In this document: positions 42,989-52,300 of the stretch, in pieces
How the letters are laid out: every line of letters starts with the position of its first letter
Numbering within the stretch: position 1 is the first letter of the stretch
Assembly (NCBI GenBank): GCA_022843805.1
Contig: JALHMY010000018.1
Location: forward strand, 1-64,000
Length of the DNA stretch: 64,000 bases
Direction of reading: 5' to 3'
From: Fuerstiella sp.
GTDB taxonomy: Bacteria > Planctomycetota > Planctomycetia > Planctomycetales > Planctomycetaceae
The notes under the pieces: generated by a model
Database searches by the model: none
What the model was told of the DNA's origin: nothing
The model's input: only the letters and a program-made list of their open reading frames with translations
Program-made: the position numbers and the translations under genes

Positions 42989-45900
42989 TCACTTCAACTG
43001 TCGAGTCTGCTCGATCATCTGTTGAAGTTCCCGGACTCGAGTGTCACTGCGATGCTGCTCCGGCAATTCGGAGATGAGCCGGGACAATGTTTTCAAATCG
43101 ACGGTTTCTCCCAGCGGTTCCCCTCTGAGCTTTGCAGCCAGCAGAGCGGCGGAGGTCGCAATACGAAGAGACGGGGCGGCCTGTTCCAGTCGTGGTGCGT
43201 CAGGTTCGTAAGGAATCGGCCATCGGTTTTCGATCATTTCTCCGGTAGACAGGTCCTGAAATCGAACGGACACCGAACCTGCGTCTCCTTCACCGTCTGC
43301 CTTCGGTTCGAATTGATAGATTGCCACGCCAGCTTCTGCAGCTGTCATTTCAGCGGCGTCGACCTTATCGTTGCGAAAATCTTCCTTATTCAGAGTATGC
43401 TTTTCGAAGCCCAGCAGTTTGTAGTGCCCAACGCGTTTCGGATTGAATTCCACCTGGACTTTGACGTTCTTTGCGGATGGTCGCAGAGCACCGGCAATCT
43501 GACGAACAAAACCATCATCGGCCGCTTCGGCTGAATCAAGCAGGTAGTAGCGACCGTCGCCTTTGCGAGTCAGAGCTTCCAGCACTTCATCATTCAGGCC
43601 ATCCGCACTGATTCCGGCCGCATCGAATGCGATACCTGTGGTTCGCATTGAAGTAACCATTCGCGACAGACTTTCCGGATCGGCGTTCCCCAGATTGACC
43701 GCACCATCGGTGAGAAGAACAATGCGGTTCTGGCCATCAGATGCCTGTTGTTCACGTGCTTTCTCAAAGGCCAGCTGCAACGCTGCTTCAATGTTTGTCC
43801 CACCTTCGCTCGGCAGTTCATTGATGAGTCGAACAAGCTTCTCCGCTTCGGCCCCGCTGACTTTGTCAGCCAGCAGTCGTGGCTGACGAGCAAAGCTGAT
43901 CAGCGTGACCTGATCGATCGGTGTCAGCTGCTGGGCAAGCAGAGCAAAGGCACGGCGTACGGTTTGCTGGCGATCGGTACGTTCCATCGAGCCGGAGTTG
44001 TCCAGAAGGAACGTCAGTCGCAGAGGAGTGTTGCTCGCCCGTCCCGATGCTGCCGTCCGCATAGAAATTCGTAGCAGGTTCCTCTGCTGAAGAAACGGAT
44101 GGATCGACTGTTCAACTCGACAGGCGATTTTTTCGCCTTTCGAAGGCAGCGGATCACCATAGTCGAAACGGTTGACGAATTCTTCGATGCGAATTTTTGC
44201 TGCCTCGGGCCATTCGCCGCGAGCGAGTGCCGCAAACGCCAGCTTAAAAGAAACGTCGCTGACGTGCAGTGAGAAGGTTGAAAACGCCTCTTCTGCAGCC
44301 GTCTTTTCGTTGAGACCAGCAGGTGCCACAATAAGTGGGGCGGCCACCTTCTTTGCCTCTTTCGAATCTTCATCTTTCTGAGCCGGAGCACGATATCGGA
44401 GACTCAGCTCAGGATTCTTTGCCAAACGTTCATCAGATTTTCGCCATGACTCAGATTGTTGATCGCCACGAACAGAAGGCAGCAGCTCCCAGGATTTCGC
44501 AGCATCGCGACCATTGATCCCACTAAAACGCTGCACAGGTGGATTGTTCGACGTCTCTGTCACTGGTTCTGAGCCGCGTTCAAGTCGTCGACCAGCGACT
44601 GACTCTCGTTCCGCCGGAGATTCTTTACCGCTGGACTTGTCACTACCGGAACTTTCGCCGTCTGACAGGTTGTCTGTCGATATTCGGTCCTGAAGTTCCT
44701 TCACTTCCTTTTCAGATTCCAGCACCTCCAGAGAGTCCCCTGCTGCGTTCCACTGTTCTCTCCCGCGTCTCAGGGTCTTTCCGGCAATCAGGGATTCCTC
44801 CAAAGCAAAGTAATCAACGCTGGCGATGCTGTCCCGATCACCCTCCGCGTTGCTTTTGGGTGACGCGGGCATCTCAGGACGCGATTCATCCACTGGCCGA
44901 TTGTTGCCAGGTTCGCCACCACCGGGCTGGTATTTGCGATTGTCAGACTGGCCAGATCCCCCACTACCACCGGGCAATCCGGCCGCCGCTGGTTCCGATT
45001 TTACTGAGGCATCATCGGAGACCACAGCCCCGAAGTCGTCCATCGGCATCAATCGATGCCCGGCGTACCATTCATCTGATTTTTCTTCGCCGTCCGACTG
45101 CCGCAGTTCCTCTTCGGTCCGCATTGGTTTCGGCCCGGACGCTGAAGACGTGACGTCGCCCATTGGAAACGCCAGTGACATTCCTCTGGCACGCTGCTCT
45201 TCATTCTGTTTCTCACCACCAGTCTTCAACTCAACCGCTTCTCTCCCGTCGGACACACTCTCGGTTACTGCAAGTGGATCCGTTTCGCCTGGCAGTGCTT
45301 TCCGGCCCGCGAGGACATCGGACTTCAAGCCGTCTGACTGTGCCGGTTCGCCTTCGCTGGCGAAAGGCTGATCACTGACCTTCTCGCCCAAAGACACGAC
45401 ACCGTCATCGATACTCCATTCCCTCGGCATCGAAAACGTCACCCCATTGCCATTCCCGTCGCCAGTCTCCGCATCTCTGTCCATCCATGCGGCGTCACTT
45501 TTCGCAAGGAGCGACGGTGTATCGGCTTCCGGCATCGACGTGGCAGGCTCAGCCGATGGAAGTTCCGGCTGTGTCAGGATCGGTGCATTCGATCTGCCCA
45601 GACTTTCGTTGATCTGGCTGCTGTCGCCCCGCAGATTTGAAGAGGCATTGAGAGTGTCCTGAATCGCAGACAGAAGGACATCAGAATTCCCTGGCGGGTC
45701 AACTGTGAACGCTGCCGACTTTTCAAAGTCCTTCGCATCGGTCAGGGAACTAACCGTTGAGCGTTCAAGACTTAAAGTCGTTCTACCCAACAACTCGGAC
45801 CTGGCGAAGTCGTCGCGAGGTGTGTCCGTTCGTGCGACCTTGTAAAGGTCGTTAGAACTCGCTCGATCTTCCGGGCCAAACGATCGAAATGTCATAATTC

Positions 45901-46366
45901 CGATGAAAGCAGCGACACACACAACTGCCGCGAATTGAGTCAGATTCCTGCGAAATCGGTGCACGGATTTCATTAAGCTGGCCGCGGCAGGCCTGCTCCC
46001 CGGTTCGTCAGACATTGTCTCTTCAGAGCGAGCAGAAGGAACAGAATTCAACTCTTCAGCTGGAACCGGGTCTGTACCGGCTGGCTGATCCGTTACTACT
46101 CCGCGGATTACCGCAAGGACAGCATTGCGTCGATCTGTCGGCAGCTTCCAGTCGTTGCCTGGTGCCTCCACTTCGCCTGTGCCAGCATCCTGCAGCAGTC
46201 CATTGACCTTTTGCATCTGCAATTTGAACACAGCAAGTTCCGGACGCGCCTCGATGAGGCGAGTCAGTTCATCACGTTCGAAATCCGACGCCTCGCCCAG
46301 AACGAGAGCGACGATGCGAGCTTCGAGTTCCGGTTCGATCGATGAGTTGTGTAATTCTTCGTTCAT
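42989..46366 (-). CDS. VWA-domain (YfbK-type) transmembrane protein with anti-sigma-like N-terminus
   Basis: Predicted 1,125 residues. Residues 1-65 resemble the cytoplasmic segment of anti-sigma proteins (ELEARIVALVLGEASDFERDEL). One membrane helix lies at about 138-160 (FAAVVCVAAFIGIMTF). A long low-complexity Ser/Asp/Glu-rich stalk follows to about 640. Next come the YfbK-type N-terminal block (FSLHVSDVSFKLAFAALARG, FVNRFDYGDP), a von Willebrand A domain at about 775-960 with MIDAS DNSGSM and a later TDGAVNLG, and a C-terminal DUF3520-like part. Its ATG overlaps the stop of the sigma gene by 4 bases (ATGA), so translation is coupled. The layout predicts a membrane-held anti-sigma factor that senses through an external VWA domain; this is inference from fusion and coupling. 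It is longer than E. coli YfbK mostly because of the stalk. Confidence 0.85.
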   Translation of the reverse strand: MNEELHNSSIEPELEARIVALVLGEASDFERDELTRLIEARPELAVFKLQMQKVNGLLQDAGTGEVEAPGNDWKLPTDRRNAVLAVIRGVVTDQPAGTDPVPAEELNSVPSARSEETMSDEPGSRPAAASLMKSVHRFRRNLTQFAAVVCVAAFIGIMTFRSFGPEDRASSNDLYKVARTDTPRDDFARSELLGRTTLSLERSTVSSLTDAKDFEKSAAFTVDPPGNSDVLLSAIQDTLNASSNLRGDSSQINESLGRSNAPILTQPELPSAEPATSMPEADTPSLLAKSDAAWMDRDAETGDGNGNGVTFSMPREWSIDDGVVSLGEKVSDQPFASEGEPAQSDGLKSDVLAGRKALPGETDPLAVTESVSDGREAVELKTGGEKQNEEQRARGMSLAFPMGDVTSSASGPKPMRTEEELRQSDGEEKSDEWYAGHRLMPMDDFGAVVSDDASVKSEPAAAGLPGGSGGSGQSDNRKYQPGGGEPGNNRPVDESRPEMPASPKSNAEGDRDSIASVDYFALEESLIAGKTLRRGREQWNAAGDSLEVLESEKEVKELQDRISTDNLSDGESSGSDKSSGKESPAERESVAGRRLERGSEPVTETSNNPPVQRFSGINGRDAAKSWELLPSVRGDQQSESWRKSDERLAKNPELSLRYRAPAQKDEDSKEAKKVAAPLIVAPAGLNEKTAAEEAFSTFSLHVSDVSFKLAFAALARGEWPEAAKIRIEEFVNRFDYGDPLPSKGEKIACRVEQSIHPFLQQRNLLRISMRTAASGRASNTPLRLTFLLDNSGSMERTDRQQTVRRAFALLAQQLTPIDQVTLISFARQPRLLADKVSGAEAEKLVRLINELPSEGGTNIEAALQLAFEKAREQQASDGQNRIVLLTDGAVNLGNADPESLSRMVTSMRTTGIAFDAAGISADGLNDEVLEALTRKGDGRYYLLDSAEAADDGFVRQIAGALRPSAKNVKVQVEFNPKRVGHYKLLGFEKHTLNKEDFRNDKVDAAEMTAAEAGVAIYQFEPKADGEGDAGSVSVRFQDLSTGEMIENRWPIPYEPDAPRLEQAAPSLRIATSAALLAAKLRGEPLGETVDLKTLSRLISELPEQHRSDTRVRELQQMIEQTRQLK

Positions 46367-46965
46367 GACGTTTCGTCGAATCCGAGCTTTCGCAGTTTGT
46401 CTGCCAGCTCCTTTAAAATATGGTGCAGTCGATAGCCGACGTTCCCAATGGTGAGTCCCGTTTGAGTGCTGATGTCGCGATACCTGAGGTTTGTGAAATA
46501 CTTTAATGTCACAAGTTGCCGATCAGGCTCGTCGAGTTCCCCGAGGATCTGTCTGACGGCGGCGATGGCCTCCGTATGGACGATCGATGCCTCAGGCGAA
46601 TCGTCTGTGGCAGCGGACGATTGCTCGGGACACAGTAAAGATCCGCTATCGTCGCTGAGTACTTCTCGCTTGTTGTCGCGAATGTGTTTGAACGCTCGAT
46701 TCCGACAACTGCGGTATAACCATGCTCGGGGAGAATCAACAGCATCCCAGTGTGCATGAAGCTGCAGGAACACTTCCTGCACAATTTCCTCAGCCACTGC
46801 CCGACGGCCTACGATGGAAAACGTAAAGTGCAAAAGAGGTGTTTCTTCGGATTCGAACAGCGACTCAAGCGTGACTTCATTCACGCCCGTGGCACCCAAA
46901 CCGTTGACTCGGGGAGTCGGTTCCAACATAAGTCTCGTTTGCGGTGTCTGGCAGGTTCGAATCAC
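46363..46965 (-). CDS. ECF RNA polymerase sigma factor
   Basis: Predicted 200 residues from a GTG at 46965, with an in-frame ATG at 46929 as alternative; GAGAGGA lies about 10 bases before the GTG. Sigma region 2 is visible at about 34-95 (LLHFTFSIVGRRAVAEEIVQEVF, DSPRAWLYRSCRNRAFKHIRD). Region 4 is at about 135-190 (LDEPDRQLVTLKYFTNLRYRDIS, then the helix-turn-helix QTGLTIGNVGYRLHHILKEL). It is the first gene of a reverse-strand operon and shares ATGA with the following VWA gene, which carries a probable anti-sigma segment. It should direct polymerase to an envelope or surface regulon when released. No AAC-type ECF promoter could be assigned with confidence in the upstream spacer. Confidence 0.9.
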   Translation of the reverse strand: MIRTCQTPQTRLMLEPTPRVNGLGATGVNEVTLESLFESEETPLLHFTFSIVGRRAVAEEIVQEVFLQLHAHWDAVDSPRAWLYRSCRNRAFKHIRDNKREVLSDDSGSLLCPEQSSAATDDSPEASIVHTEAIAAVRQILGELDEPDRQLVTLKYFTNLRYRDISTQTGLTIGNVGYRLHHILKELADKLRKLGFDETS

Positions 46966-47216
46966 GACATTTTCGTCCTCTCACCGAGTATGACCCGACA
47001 TCACTCGGTTTCTTAGACGTTTTTCGGAAATATTCCAAATGTCATGGAGCGAATCACAGATCCACGAGGTCTGTCGATAAGGCCGCGTTATCTCATTCAT
47101 TACCCACGTAAGGCTGATTTCAAGACATCCAATTCCTGCTTTGCGAGGTAATGACAAGGTTTTCAAACGCCCGAGGAACTTCGTGTTTTGCGTTGACGGA
47201 ATCTCCACCGATGCCA

Positions 47217-47273
47217 AATCCCGTCGGCGGAGCGACGGGTGTACAGTACACCCGTCGCTCCGTCGACGGGATT
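47217..47273. repeat. 57-bp near-perfect palindrome (28-nt arms, 1-nt centre)
   Basis: The arms read AATCCCGTCGGCGGAGCGAC... and ...GTCGCTCCGTCGACGGGATT around a single central A at 47245, with one mismatch (G/T) between the arms. Such a sequence would form a very stable hairpin or cruciform. It lies in a non-coding spacer, away from either flanking gene end, which favours a dispersed palindromic repeat over a simple terminator. Confidence 0.9.
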
Positions 47274-47508
47274 GCCTGGTACGTTGTGGCAACTGCAGGC
47301 CATATACATCCACGAAGCCCCGGATTTATTGATGGATAGGTTCTAAAGAGTTCGCCATCGGTCAGAGATTCATCCGAGATTCATTTTTCTGCCCTCAAAT
47401 TTTTCTGCCAATTCTTCCTCCGGGCTGCAACGTCACGGCTGCGTTTGGTGCGGACAAACCTCAAATGCTCATCCACACACGTCATTTGTTATTGAGTCGC
47501 ATTCTTTT

Positions 47509-47592
47509 ACCACAGATGCCACAGATGGGCACAGATAAAAAGCACAAGCAAAAACGCCCCTGTTATCTGTGAAAATCTGTGTCATCTGTGGT
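47509..47592. repeat. ACCACAGATG-type hairpin repeat
   Basis: Left arm ACCACAGATGCCACAGATGG... and right arm ...ATCTGTGTCATCTGTGGT pair over about 28 nt with a few mismatches; the loop is about 28 nt. ACCACAGATG(A/C)CACAGAT elements of this kind occur in intergenic regions of many environmental bacteria. It contains internal CACAGAT direct repeats. Confidence 0.8.
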
Positions 47593-47828
47593 TTAATGAA
47601 TTCTGTGTTTTGAGCACAGATCACACAAGTTGTATCGACCAAAAAGGAGGGATATTCGATCACTTATGGACGCCCGCTTTTCGTGGCAAAAGTGTCCGCA
47701 ATAAGGTTAACGGTAAACTTTGGATTTTTTTAACGCGCACTTCATCTGTCGTCGAACCGAGATTCGTGCCGCTCTTTTCAGTTGACCTGGACAGCGACCA
47801 GATCTTTTGCCACCGCGGACGGTCATCC

Positions 47829-49031
47829 TTAATTCGTTGCACCACAGGCTGGTAAGTATGTGGGACCAGGGCCGCCGTCGAAAAGGATTTTGGCAGCCGA
47901 AATCTGCTTGTAGGCGGCCGTCGAAGTGTCCCAGACTTTTACGTTATAAGTGTTGCAGTTGATCCCATAATCATTTGCCAGCACTTTAACGGTGTTTCTG
48001 AGATGTTCGAATGTGGGCCGATAATGTCCGCTGAGCAGCGAGATCATTTTCAGCTTACCTCCAGTCACTTCCCAGTCGCCGCCGCACAGGATGTCTTTTC
48101 CAGCCTTAAAACTGGTGTGATGAAATCGATGCATTCTTGAAGGATGGGTATAAAGCTTGCCCTTTTTTGTCATCACCCAGATTGCAGATTCATCGGCACT
48201 TCCAACAGAAATGCCATGTTTGCGTTTGTAAAAATCCGAATGAGTCGTGTCGAGCGGCCGGTCCTTCCCCCACTTTTCCCAATAGAAGAGAGACCCCTGA
48301 ACTGTGACGTTGTATTTCGCTCTTTTTTCGGGAGTCAGATAACGAACTCCCAGCATCACTCGTCGAAAGATCTCCTGCGATTCATTGCTGCCAGGTGCAA
48401 AGTAATTTGGCTTGCCCGGTTCGGGTGCCATGATCTGCTCGAACAGTTGCTGATTGATTGTTCCCAGGTACTCGGTGAATGACATCTGACCATAGGCATT
48501 CAGCCGATAGTGATTCATAAACTTTCCGATAATCACACCGCTCATGTGATTACCATGAGCCTTTTCCGTTCGAAAAGCCCCGTGACAAAGAGTCGCGACT
48601 CCGTTCTGATTCCCGGATTCGCTGACATTACTGAAAGCGGATTGCAGATCCAGAAACTCTTTGACACAGTCCAGTTCTTCTTCACTGGTCAATGCTTCTG
48701 ACTCAACCTCCGTATCAATCGATGCGTTGACCGATTGATCCTCGTTGTTCATATAGCCGCTCAGCATCGGAATCACCAGAGTGGATGTGCTGGCGCCGAG
48801 ACCATGTACCGGTGCCGATTGTGGCTGCAGAGCAGTATCATTCCAGTAGGGCTGCGGCGGCAGAGGTGACTGAAGATATGAATTCGGTGAGGATGTTCTC
48901 TGTGCCACAGGGTTGTTCATCGCCGAGAGATTCTGGACGGTCATGGGCCGCCTGGTTTCTGTAAAAGCCTCGCAAAGACTTCTTTTCAATTGCATCAGAC
49001 CCAGCTTGAGTTTGGCAGCTCCGATTTTCAT
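47829..49031 (-). CDS. Protein with 'HxSFxAG...SGHYRP' domain, unknown function
   Basis: Predicted 400 residues from the ATG at 49031, which has AGGAG 7 bases upstream; the ORF track uses a TTG at 49058. The N-terminal third is a variable, Ser/Pro/Asn-rich region without a clear signal peptide. The C-terminal half has an ordered domain: an FYKRKHGISV segment, an IWVMTKKGKLYTHP strand, HHTSFKAGKDILCGGDWEV, then GGKLKMISLLSGHYRPTFEHL and a helix ending in YGIN. The motif H-[HS]-[ST]-[SF]-x-A-G-x...G-x-[LI]-x-x-I-x-x-x-S-G-H-Y-x-P is the same one found in plant IQM (IQ-motif) proteins and in assorted bacterial effector-like proteins; its biochemical role is not known to me. It is monocistronic by layout. 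Confidence 0.7.
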   Translation of the reverse strand: MKIGAAKLKLGLMQLKRSLCEAFTETRRPMTVQNLSAMNNPVAQRTSSPNSYLQSPLPPQPYWNDTALQPQSAPVHGLGASTSTLVIPMLSGYMNNEDQSVNASIDTEVESEALTSEEELDCVKEFLDLQSAFSNVSESGNQNGVATLCHGAFRTEKAHGNHMSGVIIGKFMNHYRLNAYGQMSFTEYLGTINQQLFEQIMAPEPGKPNYFAPGSNESQEIFRRVMLGVRYLTPEKRAKYNVTVQGSLFYWEKWGKDRPLDTTHSDFYKRKHGISVGSADESAIWVMTKKGKLYTHPSRMHRFHHTSFKAGKDILCGGDWEVTGGKLKMISLLSGHYRPTFEHLRNTVKVLANDYGINCNTYNVKVWDTSTAAYKQISAAKILFDGGPGPTYLPACGATN

Positions 49032-49333
49032 CGCAATCTCCTGATTCCGTGTGGACAATAGCTTCGGTGGAAAAACTGAATGACACAGACATCCGATTTC
49101 CGGAGGTCCGTGCCGGCAGAACAGGTGATCCTGCTGCTAATCCAGATGCGCCGGATGTGACAGGTCTTTTTTGCGATGCTCTCAGTGCAGCCGCTGCCAG
49201 TCATTTTTCGGGCAGTCGGCGAATCTCGCAGGAACGGCTTTTGAACACAAAAGCGGCCAGTTTCGCCAGCACATGGTGTGGAGATGCTCTGGGTCGCCCA
49301 TAGTTGGCAGCCCATGCCAATAGTCGGCCAACG
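49032..49333. other. Short intergenic region between two reverse-strand genes
   Basis: About 300 bases. No domain-bearing ORF, strong hairpin or repeat was seen. The ORFs drawn here (49028..49315, 49049..49303) look like noise. Confidence 0.5.
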
Positions 49334-52300
49334 TCAGCGGCGAGGGATGAGCGGCGGGGCGTCCCAGATGCTGACACATCCGTGCCAGTCCGTTGCCGCC
49401 AGTTTCCGACCATCCGGACTGAATGCGACCCACGAGGTGAATCCATAGTTGCCGGATCCCGGTGGTCCTGTACAAAGCAGTGTGATTGCCTCACTTGCCG
49501 TTGCGCTGTCCCAAAGGCGAACGCGATTGTCATAACAGCCGGCGGCGAGACGAGTTCCGTCGTGGCTGTAGGTCACACTTGTAGGAGACGACAATGCCGG
49601 CCGTTTCAGAAACTGACGGGGCTGATGATTCTGATCAAGATCCCAGGTATAAACAAAACCCGACTGAAGCCCGACCGCCGCCACCTGACGGGAATCAGGC
49701 CGAAAAGCGATCGCTGTAATGACTCCCTCGCAGCCTTTCAATACCGACAGTACCTGCCCGGAATATGGATCTGTGATTAGAACTTCTGATGACTCCAGTT
49801 CATCTGAGGGGGTGACGTTCGAATTCCTCATTGCGACTGCCAGCAAACGTCCATCGGAGTTAAGCGCCAGTGATGATGCCCTGACACCTTTAAAGGTTCG
49901 GTTCGATTCCCTGCTGCCGGAGGAAGCGTTCCATACGGACACTTCAGTTTCGTGCTCCTCTGCCACCGTCTTAATGAAGCAGGTCGCCAGTACAGTTGCG
50001 TCTTCTGATAATGCCACGCATAAAGGAGTCGACTCGTGCGCATGAATTCGGGAGATCGTCTGACCGGTTTCCGGATCAAGAACGTTGACAATTCCGGGCG
50101 TTTCAGGTGCCGGCGATGCCAGTCGCCTGCCGAAGGCGGCGATGCTCTGATCCCGACGAGCAGAGTCATGACGAGAAATCAGTGGCAGCTTCTGCGCGTT
50201 CAGCCTGCGGCCGGTCAGGGTATCGATTCGGAAAGCCTGCCTGCTGAACTGACAGATAAACATGAGTGACTTTGAGTCTTCAGCAAATGAGATCCCTCCG
50301 GCAAATTCCCCCCACGCGGACTCGGTCCCCTGAACATTTAATCCGCGGGGATCCCGATCGACGTCCCAGATACAGATTGAGAGATCCTGTCCGGCCGAGA
50401 CGAGCTTCTTTCCGTCCGGACTGAATTCCAGTTTTCGCACACCGTCAGTATGTCCCCGAAAAACGGAAAACTCCAGCTGGTCCTGAGTGTTCCAGAGTCT
50501 CACAGTTCCGTCTTCTCCTGCCGTGGCCAAAAGCCCGTCGCTGGAAAACTCGAGATCGTTTACCCGACCACGATGGTTGCGCAAACGCTCCAGCAGGACG
50601 CTACCCGATAAATCCCGAATCTCGACGCCTCGCCACGGATCGGAAAGGGCCAGCAAACCCGACGATTTCCCTCGTCCGGTCGAAGCTGCGGCAAGCGGTC
50701 CCGGTCGACAGGAATGATAGATCTCATTCAGAATAGACCCCGACATGCTCCACTCTCGAACGTGCAGTTCCGAATTCACATCCTCGCTGGAGATCAGTAA
50801 AACTGTTTGCGGGCCATCCCCTGGATTATTCTCCTGTCGAAATTCCAGACTGCTGATCCCAGGCCATCCCAGCGGCAGGTGAAAGCATTCCGTATTGTTT
50901 TCAAAATCAAAGAGTCTCAGACCCAGCAATGTGCCAGCAGCGAGAAATCTGCCGTCCGGCGTGAACTCCAGACAACTGATACCCTCCTGCACCTTCGGGC
51001 AGCGCAGGAGTTCGCGTGGCACGAACTCCGTCGAATTTTCCTGCTGCTCCCAGATACTGACGACACCGCCGCTGCTGCCTGTGACAAACCGTTTTCCGTC
51101 AGGGTGCCATGTCGTCGCCCGAACGGTTCCCTCCGGATAATCCAGCGCCACTTCACATTCTCCGGTTGTCAGCTTCCAGATTCGAATCTGCCCGTCCCGG
51201 TTTTCCACAACTGGCCCCCCCACCGAAATCAGATGGGTACCCGCAGGATGCCATGCGATATCATAGATCCAGGACCACAGATCGCTTTCATGCTTCATTC
51301 CCTGCCTGTTGCCGAGGTGCGTCTGGCTGTTCAGATATCGCCACTCCCAGCCTCGCCGATCGATCTGCTGCGGCCCGGGAATACACATCGCAAGCATCTG
51401 ACGAGCCTGTTCGACGCCGTCTGTCTCAAGTCCCTGACGAGCCAGCGCAATGCGATTAAAATACAGCGAAGATTCTGCCTGCTCCAGCAGTTCACCAGCC
51501 CGATGCCTGGCAGTCTCAGAACGAAGCCAGAGCCATGTTACTCCGGGCAGACCCACTGTCAGCATCAGAACCGCGAGGACCAGCACGGCAGCTGTGCCAG
51601 GACGACGAACCAGCCACCTCCAGCCCGTCTCAATCAGACCGGCCGGGCGAGCAACAACCGTTCTTCCCTCGCAAAATCGCCGCAGGTCATCGGCGAGTGC
51701 CTGCGCGGAAGAGTATCGCTGCGCCGGAGCTTTTCGCAGGCATTTCAGGCAAACGGTTTCCAGGTCCCGTGTGACCGACGGTTGCAGTTTCCGGGGTGAC
51801 AAAGGCTCGTCAAATCGTACCTTCTGCAACAACGTCAGTGAATCGGCTGCAATGAATGGCGGTCGACCCGTCAGCAAAGTGTACAGGATCGCGCCCAGAG
51901 CCCAGATGTCGGCCGCTACACCGATATCTGATGACTCGCCTGCTGCCTGCTCCGGGGCCATATATTCCGGAGTGCCAACAAGAATTCCTGTGCGAGTTTG
52001 CAGGTCCGAACCGGCAAGTAATTTTGCGACGCCAAAGTCGCACAGTTTCAATTGTCCGTCGCGCGTGAAAAGAATGTTGGAGGGCTTCAGGTCACGATGT
52101 ACAACTCCCTGGTCGTGCGCATGCTGTACCGCCAGCGCAAGCTGCTCAACCCATCTGGCAGCAGACACAGGAATCTGCGGACGATTTTGAGTTCGATCGG
52201 AAAGACTTCCTCCGTCGATGTACTCAAGGGCCAGATACGGCAGCTCTGTACCGCTCAGATTCTGCCAGCTCCCAATCTCATAGATTTGCACGATTCCCGG

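Larger units (their letters stand above)
46966..47828. other. Repeat-bearing intergenic region upstream of the ECF operon
   Basis: About 860 bases with no credible gene. It contains a near-perfect 57-bp palindrome (47217-47273) and a second hairpin element (47509-47592). ORFs 46981..47313, 47141..47332 and 47151..47339 are products of the palindrome: the first two read the same peptide (RRRSDGCTVHPSLRRRD) from opposite strands. The operon promoter should lie at the left end of this region. Confidence 0.6.

Noticed and set aside
44539-45371. Forward-strand ORFs of 204 and 181 residues opposite the VWA gene
   Set aside because: They lie opposite the Ser/Asp-rich stalk of the VWA protein, and have no domain or start signal.
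46981-47339. Three overlapping ORFs near the 57-bp palindrome
   Set aside because: Two of them encode the same peptide from opposite strands, which is a by-product of the palindrome.
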